Assembly: GCA_031265645.1 (NCBI GenBank)
Contig: JAISCJ010000090.1
Span: 1-12,679, forward strand
DNA from: Holosporales bacterium
GTDB taxonomy: Bacteria; Pseudomonadota; Alphaproteobacteria; BNTO01
Length of the DNA stretch: 12,679 nucleotides
Direction: 5' to 3'
In this document: positions 5,019-12,208 of the stretch, piece by piece
Numbering within the stretch: the first letter of the stretch is position 1
How the letters are laid out: each line of letters starts with the position of its first letter
Notes under the pieces: generated by a model
The model's database searches: none
Seen by the model: the letters and a program-made list of their open reading frames with translations, nothing else
What the model was told of the DNA's origin: nothing
Position numbers and translations under genes: made by a program

Positions 5019-6104
5019 ATGGATTTTGTTCGAGCCATCGGGATATATGGAGACACAACCGGAGTCCAGGTTTCGTTGATCCTTACAGACGGAAAAAAAC
5101 TCACAGACACGACGTCGTTGTATTTACCGTATCCTCGGGATATGCATCAACGACTAATGCGACTGAAAAACGGTGAAAATACAGATAATAACTTTGTTCG
5201 TGCATTAGACTATGAAATTTCAGATTGGTTTGTACAAGTAAGTCGGATTCTCATTGAAAGAACAAAGCAATTTCCAACAATTGTAGGATTGTATGGGCAG
5301 TCAGTTCCTCTGAATAACACTATTTGTCAATTCGGATCATCTCGAGTTCTGACCTCTGAACTGGGGATTCCCGTTGTTTATGATTTTCATAAAACTGATG
5401 CGCTGGCTGGTGGGAATGGGTGTTTTTTACACGCTCCTTACTATCGTGCAGTAACGGATCGTGCTGTTGACCTTGGATATATTAAATCTCAATCGGCCAT
5501 CGCAATAATAAATGTATCAGATGTCTCGCGCATAACTGTTTTAGCAAACGATTGCGATCCAATTATGTTCGACGCGGGACCGGGTTTAGCGTTGGTTGAT
5601 GAGTTTACTCAAATTGCATTTCAAAGCGATGACCTGTACGGAGATATAGCAAGCAAGGGGGATGTTCGCGGAAACCTTCTTGTTCAATTAGAACGCGAAT
5701 TTTATAGGATCCCGATGCCAACTAACGTTTGTGATTTGAAAAATTTTCTATCATACGTTAGGCTTCTCGACCGAAGTCAGCCAATCGACTGTGTTGCAAC
5801 CCTTACAACTTTTATAGTGCTTCTAATTGAGCGCTCTTTAGCGTCATATGCCAACGTTACACTTGCCATTTTAGCTGGACGCGGAGTTAAAAATTCATTT
5901 CTGAAAACTCTTCTTTCAAGTTCTTTTCGCCTGACTACACCAAGTTCAATATTTTGGGATGATCAGTTTGAAATGCCAGAACAAGCAGCACTAAATGCTG
6001 TACGTAGATTGCATTCCCTTGCAATCTCGTATCCAACGACGACGGGAGCGTCTTTAGTCTGTGGGCGAATTAAGCGTGCTAAACCGCAAGTTGAGGATGC
6101 ATGA
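5019..6104 (+). CDS. anmK: Divergent anhydro-N-acetylmuramic acid kinase (AnmK-like)
   Basis: AnmK phosphorylates and opens 1,6-anhydro-MurNAc in the cytoplasm during cell-wall recycling, giving MurNAc-6-phosphate. The 361-residue length fits the family. Recognisable blocks: GIPVVYDFHKTDALAGGNG (about 116-134), matching the family GDFRxxDxAAGGxG with the proposed catalytic Asp kept as D127; FDAGPGLALVD (184-194) for FDTGPGNxLxD; CVATLTTFIVLLIE (258-271); AGRGVKN (286-292) for the GGGxxN nucleotide loop; and PTTTGAS (339-345). Changes: the N-terminal MSGTSxDG phosphate loop reads YGDTTGVQ (10-17), HGQT reads YGQS (92-95), and one Gly of GGG is Arg. Activity is therefore uncertain. ATG at 5019 follows GGAG by four bases. 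The stop overlaps the next gene, so the two are probably co-translated. Confidence 0.8.
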   Translation: MDFVRAIGIYGDTTGVQVSLILTDGKKLTDTTSLYLPYPRDMHQRLMRLKNGENTDNNFVRALDYEISDWFVQVSRILIERTKQFPTIVGLYGQSVPLNNTICQFGSSRVLTSELGIPVVYDFHKTDALAGGNGCFLHAPYYRAVTDRAVDLGYIKSQSAIAIINVSDVSRITVLANDCDPIMFDAGPGLALVDEFTQIAFQSDDLYGDIASKGDVRGNLLVQLEREFYRIPMPTNVCDLKNFLSYVRLLDRSQPIDCVATLTTFIVLLIERSLASYANVTLAILAGRGVKNSFLKTLLSSSFRLTTPSSIFWDDQFEMPEQAALNAVRRLHSLAISYPTTTGASLVCGRIKRAKPQVEDA

Positions 6105-7206
6105 GATCAATATAAACTTCTTGCGAAATTGGAGGCATTTACCTAACGAGTTTACCCCACTGCTGCTTTTTAGGGACTTTACGCACGTTTGCTTTACGTT
6201 CTTTGGCGGCATTATCAGCAAAATTGACATCATAAAAACCATTGGAGCTCGCATTAAAACTCGCTATCTACACATTCCTGATTTTTCAATCGAGCAAATC
6301 GCTTTATCCGGACAGTGCTTTAGAATAAACAAAGTGCAGCCAGAAGGCACGGGCAAAGCAATGTACTGCAACCGAATAAACACGCTGCTGGAGAAGCATG
6401 GCACGAAGTGCATGATTGGAGATGTACTTTGGGGCGTACATGCATTAGGACAAGAGCTCCTGATTATTCAACATTTAGACGGCACGCACAAATTTTGCTG
6501 TTCAGAAAACGAGTATAATTCTGTTTGGATTCCATATTTTGATATCAACCGTGATTACGCAGAAATAAAACGCAGGATCCTTGATTTGAATGATCCATAT
6601 TTAGCCGAAGCAATAAAATTCGGATGGGGCCTTCGCATTCTTCAACAAGATGCATGGGAAGTCCTAATTAGCTTTATTATTTCGCAACGGAATAATATCC
6701 CTCGTATCAAAAAGCTCATTGAGAACTTATGTTTGAGCGCCTTTAGAGAATCATGCACCAATCCAATAATAAATTCCCCCGAAAATGATGAAGCACGTAA
6801 CAATAATTTTCTAGCACCGTTTCCATCCCCGCACGTTTTAGCACAACGTTCTGACGAATTTTTTACGCAAATAGGCTTAGGGTACCGCGCCAGATATGTA
6901 AAAGCTGCAGCAATTGCGGTGTCTAACGGTGAACTTGATTTATTGCGCGTGCAGCAAATGCAAGCCTGCGAAGCAATCGACTATTTAAAGAAATTCTCAG
7001 GCATAGGCGACAAAGTAGCCCATTGCATCGCACTTTTTGGATTGCGCAAACTTGATGCATTTCCGCGAGATGTTTGGATTAATCGGATTATTGCAGAACA
7101 TTACAATGAGGACCTTTGTCTTAAGCCCATTCACGATATAGCAGGAGTTGCCCAGCAATATATGTTCTTCTTCGAGCGTGAACAAAACCGTACCCGGGAG
7201 CTTTAG
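6097..7206 (+). CDS. OGG1-type 8-oxoguanine DNA glycosylase (HhH-GPD)
   Basis: Excises 8-oxoguanine from DNA, with lyase activity, in base-excision repair. From the ATG at 6097 the protein has 369 residues. An OGG N-terminal domain begins near residue 58 (YLHIPDFSIEQIALSGQCFR). Then comes QDAWEVLISFIISQRNNIPR, equivalent to QDPIECLFSFICSSNNNIAR in human OGG1, and IGLGYRARYV. The helix-hairpin-helix FSGIGDKVAHCIALFGLRK and AFPRDVWI carry the catalytic Lys (about 306, K249 in human OGG1) and Asp (about 325, D268). The wording resembles the clostridial type more than typical proteobacterial repair genes, which hints at transfer. The first 55 residues have no counterpart in the family. No ATG, GTG or TTG occurs closer to the core except TTG at 6121, so an extension or an old rearrangement is likely. 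ATG 6097 overlaps the AnmK stop by 8 bases; GAGG lies very close to it. Confidence 0.85.
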   Translation: MHEININFLRNWRHLPNEFTPLLLFRDFTHVCFTFFGGIISKIDIIKTIGARIKTRYLHIPDFSIEQIALSGQCFRINKVQPEGTGKAMYCNRINTLLEKHGTKCMIGDVLWGVHALGQELLIIQHLDGTHKFCCSENEYNSVWIPYFDINRDYAEIKRRILDLNDPYLAEAIKFGWGLRILQQDAWEVLISFIISQRNNIPRIKKLIENLCLSAFRESCTNPIINSPENDEARNNNFLAPFPSPHVLAQRSDEFFTQIGLGYRARYVKAAAIAVSNGELDLLRVQQMQACEAIDYLKKFSGIGDKVAHCIALFGLRKLDAFPRDVWINRIIAEHYNEDLCLKPIHDIAGVAQQYMFFFEREQNRTREL

Positions 7207-7373
7207 AGAAATGCGGAAAGAACGCATGACCCGGAAAAACAACAACTCAACAAAAAGATTATGCACAGTCATTTGCGCACCGATTCATGCCGACGTTTGG
7301 TCGAAGTATTAATTCAATTCTGCCCCGAGATGTTGCCGGAACCAGTGCTCTAGTGCTAGCATGTAGTATCGGC

Positions 7374-7412
7374 ACGTTGCAGTACGCATAATTTGCTCTC
7401 TGCAACGTTTAT
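7374..7412 (+). terminator. Possible terminator hairpin between convergent genes
   Basis: ACGTTGCAG (7374-7382) pairs perfectly with CTGCAACGT (7400-7408), followed by TTATAT on the + strand. It lies about 170 bp after the glycosylase stop and about 30 bp beyond the pgk stop on the other strand, so it could end transcription from either side. The T-run is poor. The remaining spacer 7207-7439 shows only a 33-codon ORF at 7211-7312, which I do not trust. Confidence 0.4.
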
Positions 7413-7439
7413 ATGTGAATATTTGATTTCCGTGAAAAC

Positions 7440-8600
7440 TTAAAGTCTAACTATATCAAAGTCAAAGCTCGTCGCCGTAAAAGTCTTTTCTGCTAACAGT
7501 TCTCCAGCGGCTAGCCACTCGAGGAACGCGCCTCCACCAGTGCACACGTGAGAAAATTTATCTGCAACGCCAAACTGAGCCAGTGCGGCCAATGTATCCC
7601 CTCCTCCAGCTAAGCTAAACGCTTTTGAATCGCAGATGGCTCGAGAAACCTCCTTTGACCCAGCATCAAAAGGCGGATGTTCAGCAACGCCCAATGTTCC
7701 GTTCCAAACAACAGTATTGCAGCACTTTGCCAGATCGCTCCAAGCCTTTGCTGTAATTGGGCCAATGTCAAAGGCGCTGAAGTTTGATGGAATAGACGAT
7801 GCGTCGACAAATTTATGAGGAGAATCCAAATCATTCGCAATAGCAACATCACGGGGTAGTAAAATTTTTCCAGAAAAAATATCTAACAATTCCTTCGCTT
7901 TTGGCACATAATTTTGCTCAAAAAGCGAGCATCCAATAGGTTTTTCATATGCGGCGAAAAATGTATGAGCCATTGCTCCACCAATTGCCAAAAAATCGAC
8001 TTTGGGAAGCAAACTTTCCAAAATTGGAAGTTTGCTCGAAATTTTAGAGCCGCCGATAATTGCTAAAAATGGGGATTCCGGGTTTTTTAATCCACGCGTT
8101 AACGCACGCAATTCGGACTGAAAATGAAAACCAGGATACGTTGGAAGGTATTTTGACACTCCAATAACGGAAGCATGCGCCCTGTGGGAACAAGAAAAAG
8201 CCTCATTTATGAACAAACTTCCCAGCGATGCAATGCGTTGCGCCAATTCGTCACTGCACTCTTTTTCTCCTGGCCAGAGACGGCTATTGTCCAAAAGTAT
8301 AAGCATTTCTTGAGGCGCGTCGTCGATTTTTTGCGGTAAGCGTTCGTCAAATAAATCAAGTAGTAATATGTCGCGTCCCAGGTAGTGCTTCAGCTCGTCG
8401 AGGATTTGTGCAAAAGAAAATTGCTGATAATCATTTTCTCCTTTTTTGGGATCCCGAAAGTGAGATGCAAGAATCACCCGACGTATCGAAAAATATTCGA
8501 CGGTTTCTTTTATTGCCAAAATTCTGGTCGGATCTGAAATTTTTCCGTTTTGTACAGGAACATTAAAGTCGACACGAATAATGACGTTTTTTGCGGACAT
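7440..8600 (-). CDS. pgk: Phosphoglycerate kinase
   Basis: Cytoplasmic glycolytic enzyme transferring phosphate from 1,3-bisphosphoglycerate to ADP. From the ATG at 8598-8600 it has 386 residues. Family motifs in order: RVDFNVP (9-15), SHFRDPKKG where most have SHLGRPKG, DNSRLWPGEKE for LENLRFxxGEE, SHRAHAS (138-144), IIGGSKISSK (182-190), VVWNGTLGV, AGGGDT (331-336) and CTGGGA (353-358) of the nucleotide site. This start is preceded by GGTGGTAGG and removes 13 residues of hydrophobic upstream frame (to 8639) that match nothing in the family; it also leaves the protein about ten residues shorter than usual at the N-terminus. The metalloprotease gene ends 79 bp upstream on the same strand, and fba lies beyond it. 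Confidence 0.96.
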   Translation of the reverse strand: MSAKNVIIRVDFNVPVQNGKISDPTRILAIKETVEYFSIRRVILASHFRDPKKGENDYQQFSFAQILDELKHYLGRDILLLDLFDERLPQKIDDAPQEMLILLDNSRLWPGEKECSDELAQRIASLGSLFINEAFSCSHRAHASVIGVSKYLPTYPGFHFQSELRALTRGLKNPESPFLAIIGGSKISSKLPILESLLPKVDFLAIGGAMAHTFFAAYEKPIGCSLFEQNYVPKAKELLDIFSGKILLPRDVAIANDLDSPHKFVDASSIPSNFSAFDIGPITAKAWSDLAKCCNTVVWNGTLGVAEHPPFDAGSKEVSRAICDSKAFSLAGGGDTLAALAQFGVADKFSHVCTGGGAFLEWLAAGELLAEKTFTATSFDFDIVRL

Positions 8601-8679
8601 AGACCTACCACCGAAAATTGATAAAGCGAAAAACAACACGATCGTATCAAAAAAAGCAGAAAAGACAAACGCAGTGTTC

Positions 8680-11600
8680 TCATGAACGATTCATATCGGG
8701 GGTGTTTTCACAAATTATACGATGAAATTTATCCTCAACTGATCTATTAAGAATTGCGGCTCGGAAGAAAAGGCAACGGTGTTTTATATCATCGTTTGTA
8801 GATCTAGTAAATATACCGTTCAAGATTTTACATAAAAATGCGAGAGATTTGTCTCTGTCGAATTTAATAGCAACATCGAAGGCAGTATCAAATGGGGACC
8901 AAGCAGTATCAGTCTGGATAGAGTTCCGTTTACATAAGAGATTTAGGAGTTGATCCTCCGGTAAAGATGAGCCAATTTTATCAGCAAGTTTTTCAAGAAA
9001 ATCTGGCGGGTTTTCCAACGAAGCGGCATAATGCAAAAGTGTGTCACCCACAAAGAGTGGCCCATCTGCTCCTACGGGATCTGGCAACTTTAATATGTCA
9101 ACTTTATTTTTGGGGTCAACGTTACACCACTCACTCATAATAGATTCGTACGTTGTTCGTACATCGGGGCTCAAGTAGTCAAACATTGAGAACTGTTTTA
9201 TAGCCTTTTGACAAAGGTTACGATAACGCTCCTCGTGCACACTATACGGAAAAGGGAACAAAGCAAATAATTTTGTTAGTATACTTGTAATTTCTTGGTC
9301 TGTGTATGTCCCACTCGAGGAAATAGTTTGAATCAAAGCTTTTACAAAATTGTAAATACTCAAATCCGATGGTTTAAATGGTTCGAGCGTTAATGCTTTT
9401 ATGCGCCAACTAACGTTAGATGTACGAACGCAATCTAGAATTTTTTCAATATCTCTATTTCTCTTTAAAAAAGTGCTCGCTGCCGTCAAGATAACCCCCA
9501 AAAATACTCCGGATAAAGCCACTTTGTTTGGTAATAAAAAAGAATTATCAAATTGCAATACGTCTGATGCTACTTCTGGAGTATGGCACAGTGATTGTGA
9601 AATTAGATTCACTTTTATAGGGTAAGGAATGTTCCTTTTTATTAGTTCACGTGCATATTTCCAGCCATACCTTCCAATCTCGATAAAACTTTGTAAGCTG
9701 CAATATTGTATAAAATCTTGAGACCTATTGGTATCGTTGAATATGTCATAGATAATGCATTGAAAATTAATCAAGTCACCTTTCCCGAGAGCAGTAAATA
9801 CTCTACGTATATCATCAGTTTTGTTCAAGGATGAGTTATTATTGTCATCATCTTTCGTTGGATCCAAATATTTCCATTCTTGGTACGCTTGACAAGGAAG
9901 AATATTATCTAAAATATCTTGATTTGGATAAAAACAATTCACTATGCCCTGTCCTTCAGATTCGATTGCGTACAATAAATCAGAGGGTTTGTTAAATGTT
10001 TTCTTTCGAAAAAATCCACTGTCAACATGTATTATGTGCGTATCTTTTGATAGACCAAACAGCTCATTCAAATTAAAGTTTAGGTGTTTTTCCCACTTTG
10101 AGCCTGTATCTTCTCCAGGGAACCAGGTATGTTGCCTAAAAAAATAGTCTTGAAAATGCTTGCCAGACTTGAATACATCGGTCCAGCTGTTGCCAGATGA
10201 TCTCATAGCGTAAATAAGTTCACTATGTCTATCTGTTATAGCGAACGTGTTACCGTTTATTTGAACAGGAACTTGTCCGATAATCGTTAGCATTTCGCAA
10301 GCGTCTGTCCAGTGTGTAGCCTTTTCGCCATTCCGTTCAAGCAACGCAATGATATATGTAGAAATGATTCTAGCTATACCACCGTCATCTTCTAGTAAAT
10401 CTGTAATAGACAGTGTACTACTAGTTCTCATTCGTTCGTTGCGTGCATATACTTCAAAAACGACAGATCCAAACCCATTTTTTATAAGATATGCGCATGC
10501 TTTAAGTATGTTTGGGATAAAATTTGGAACTCTTTTTAACTCATTTAACTTGTTGCATATGATCTTCTGAATTTCATTCTCTGTGTTAGAGAGTAATGGG
10601 TAGTATACTTTTATAAAGTCAGACTTAGTTGCGTTCATAATGCTGTAATTGTGAAAGTTTCCATAAAAAGCAGGATTATTAGCATAGCCAAAAAGCATCC
10701 AGTGAAAGCAGTGCGTAGATTCGTGCAAAACTGTACTACTTACTAAAGTAGGAAAGTGAAGATTAATGTAATGCTTGTTTCTATTCTGCAAGGCGCGATT
10801 ATTCTTATCAGCAATTGATAAGATGGTAATGCTTGTCGTCCCACAGCAAAAAGCTTGAAAATCGTCATTGTTTATTATATTCAGAGTGAGTAGTGTCATG
10901 ACTCGTTGAAATCCTGTACTGCTCCCCAACACTTCACGTAGCATTTCCTTGAATTTTACTTCCTCTTCGTGGGACAGGTATTCCAAGTTAAAGAGCCTAT
11001 TTGTGTTATGAGCTACACAAATATTGATCAGCTCTTCGATTTCTGTACCTGTTAGGTCTGAAACACGACGGTCTTTTTTAAATGCGTGTCCGCCGTATCT
11101 TCTTAACAAATATCTTAAATTTTCGAAATTAAGCGGCTGGCTCGTATCTTCAACAGCCACTGCTGCAATTTCTTCTGTCAACGGGAGAAAGCATTCGGCA
11201 TAACTTTTAATTGATGGCCACGAAATATCTACGTGCATTACTCCGTTTCCATCTTCGCGAAAACCTAGTTTTTGGCCAATTCTACTCAATAAAAACATGC
11301 TTGCGATGTAAGAATTACGCATTGCCGACGGATCGAATGATATGCTTGGATTTACTGATGCAAGTGCATCCAGCTCTCGTTTGTTTTTGTTGTAAAATTG
11401 TTGGGAAAGATCGCAATACTCTTCTACTGTAAAGCAACATCTATCTCTTGATACTGAATTTAGTTTAATGCTTGAGGATATTCGAGCGAGCTGAGATGAA
11501 TGGACATTGCATGAATAACTTAGCAAGGCAATCGAACAGAGAAGAAACCTATGTTGTCGAAGCGTTTTAATGGAAAGGAATGAGCCTAGAGATGATGGAG

Positions 11601-11706
11601 TAAATTGTAATAAATTTAAGTTGGGGGCGGAACGCGATTCGCCAGTGAGTTCTGTGTTCTGAAGACTGCGATTTTTTGATGTTGTATGCAATAGGCCGAT
11701 ACGCAT
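8680..11706 (-). CDS. Large exported putative zinc metalloprotease with ankyrin-like C-terminus
   Basis: 1008 residues, no family recognised as a whole. The start at ATG 11704-11706 is supported by GGGGAAGGA just before it. Residues 1-53 are polar and basic, then a hydrophobic core FLLCSIALLSYS (54-65) probably acts as an export signal, followed by LARI (73-76). At 325-334 the segment TVLHESTHCF holds HExxH (H328, E329, H332), the zinc and catalytic motif of zincin proteases. Possible third ligands are E418 or E424 (VFEVYARNE) or E471. A hydrophobic segment VALSGVFLGVILTAASTFL (729-747) could span a membrane. Residues 887-960 contain ankyrin-like units (GDTLLHYAASLE, TAFDVAIKFDRD). This combination suits a secreted or effector-like protein acting on a host or competitor target, which is inference. 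It is inserted between fba and pgk. Confidence 0.75.
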   Translation of the reverse strand: MRIGLLHTTSKNRSLQNTELTGESRSAPNLNLLQFTPSSLGSFLSIKTLRQHRFLLCSIALLSYSCNVHSSQLARISSSIKLNSVSRDRCCFTVEEYCDLSQQFYNKNKRELDALASVNPSISFDPSAMRNSYIASMFLLSRIGQKLGFREDGNGVMHVDISWPSIKSYAECFLPLTEEIAAVAVEDTSQPLNFENLRYLLRRYGGHAFKKDRRVSDLTGTEIEELINICVAHNTNRLFNLEYLSHEEEVKFKEMLREVLGSSTGFQRVMTLLTLNIINNDDFQAFCCGTTSITILSIADKNNRALQNRNKHYINLHFPTLVSSTVLHESTHCFHWMLFGYANNPAFYGNFHNYSIMNATKSDFIKVYYPLLSNTENEIQKIICNKLNELKRVPNFIPNILKACAYLIKNGFGSVVFEVYARNERMRTSSTLSITDLLEDDGGIARIISTYIIALLERNGEKATHWTDACEMLTIIGQVPVQINGNTFAITDRHSELIYAMRSSGNSWTDVFKSGKHFQDYFFRQHTWFPGEDTGSKWEKHLNFNLNELFGLSKDTHIIHVDSGFFRKKTFNKPSDLLYAIESEGQGIVNCFYPNQDILDNILPCQAYQEWKYLDPTKDDDNNNSSLNKTDDIRRVFTALGKGDLINFQCIIYDIFNDTNRSQDFIQYCSLQSFIEIGRYGWKYARELIKRNIPYPIKVNLISQSLCHTPEVASDVLQFDNSFLLPNKVALSGVFLGVILTAASTFLKRNRDIEKILDCVRTSNVSWRIKALTLEPFKPSDLSIYNFVKALIQTISSSGTYTDQEITSILTKLFALFPFPYSVHEERYRNLCQKAIKQFSMFDYLSPDVRTTYESIMSEWCNVDPKNKVDILKLPDPVGADGPLFVGDTLLHYAASLENPPDFLEKLADKIGSSLPEDQLLNLLCKRNSIQTDTAWSPFDTAFDVAIKFDRDKSLAFLCKILNGIFTRSTNDDIKHRCLFFRAAILNRSVEDKFHRIICENTPDMNRS

Positions 11707-11772
11707 AATCCTTCCCCTTTTTTGATAAAAATGTAAAAAAAAGTAATTAGTTAATTTTTTTAACCGAGAAAC

Positions 11773-11788
11773 TTAGGTATTGACCTAA
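11773..11788. promoter_or_regulatory. Inverted repeat upstream of the metalloprotease gene (operator-like)
   Basis: TTAGGT-ATTG-ACCTAA is a perfect six-base inverted repeat with a four-base spacer, 67 bp before the metalloprotease start. Its size and position would fit a regulator-binding site. The spacer between it and the gene is very AT-rich. No confident -35/-10 pair could be assigned. Confidence 0.3.
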
Positions 11789-11887
11789 ATACGCAGCTAG
11801 TCTATATTCTAAAGTATACACAACAAACAGTAAAAAAAGTATTAATACGAAGATATATACGGAACTAAAACGTTGATAACATTCCAT

Positions 11888-12027
11888 TATTGTCTAATAT
11901 GCAACACCATTCAACGGGCAATATAGACAAATATTAGTGAAACCTTAATATTATAGCTAAGCACATTGAATGCGCCCCAAGCATGATAACGCGGCTTTAA
12001 ATTAAAGTTCTATCATGCTAGACAATA
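11888..12027. repeat. Nested palindromes in the fba-metalloprotease spacer
   Basis: TATTGTCTA (11888-11896) is matched inversely by TAGACAATA (12019-12027). A nearer inverse partner, TAGACAA, lies at 11924-11930. Between them GCATGATA (11981-11988) pairs with TATCATGC (12011-12018) around the palindrome CTTTAA-A-TTAAAG (11995-12007). Counting beyond the arms, AACATTCC (11878-11885) resembles the inverted AGCATTACC at 12028-12036, so the outer palindrome is about 155 bp. There is no coding potential. It may be another palindromic element related to the one at 4531-4658. Confidence 0.5.
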
Positions 12028-12044
12028 TAGGTAATGCTACAAAA

Positions 12045-12081
12045 CAAACATAATGTATATTTATATAACTCATTATGTTTG
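12045..12081 (-). terminator. Perfect 11-bp hairpin, possible fba terminator
   Basis: CAAACATAATG (12045-12055) pairs perfectly with CATTATGTTTG (12071-12081) around a 15-base AT loop. On the - strand TTTTGTAG follows, a short T-run. It lies about 130 bp after the fba stop. The stem is AT-rich, so termination strength is doubtful. Confidence 0.35.
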
Positions 12082-12135
12082 ATTTAATTTTCGACGTAGA
12101 GTGATTTCTCTCTGCAATTTATGATAGGATTCAAT

Positions 12136-12157
12136 CCCATTCAACGAATTGAATGGG
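12136..12157. other. Perfect 9-bp hairpin just after fba
   Basis: CCCATTCAA (12136-12144) pairs with TTGAATGGG (12149-12157). On the - strand the four-base loop reads TTCG, a stable tetraloop type. It is 51 bp downstream of the fba stop, so it may protect or end the fba transcript. No T-run follows on that strand (ATTGAATCC). Confidence 0.4.
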
Positions 12158-12208
12158 TATCAGGCAACGAACGAGTAATCTTTTGGCGTTTGGGGAACCT
12201 CGCAAAGT

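Noticed and set aside
6054..6254. 66-codon antisense ORF over the AnmK/Ogg junction
   Set aside because: No ribosome binding site and no recognised family; the alternative antisense frame looks more protein-like but has no start codon. Kept only as a remark under the Ogg extension.
7211..7312. 33-codon ORF after the glycosylase (MRKERMTRKNN...)
   Set aside because: Only a weak purine stretch precedes it, the composition is unremarkable and there is no family match.
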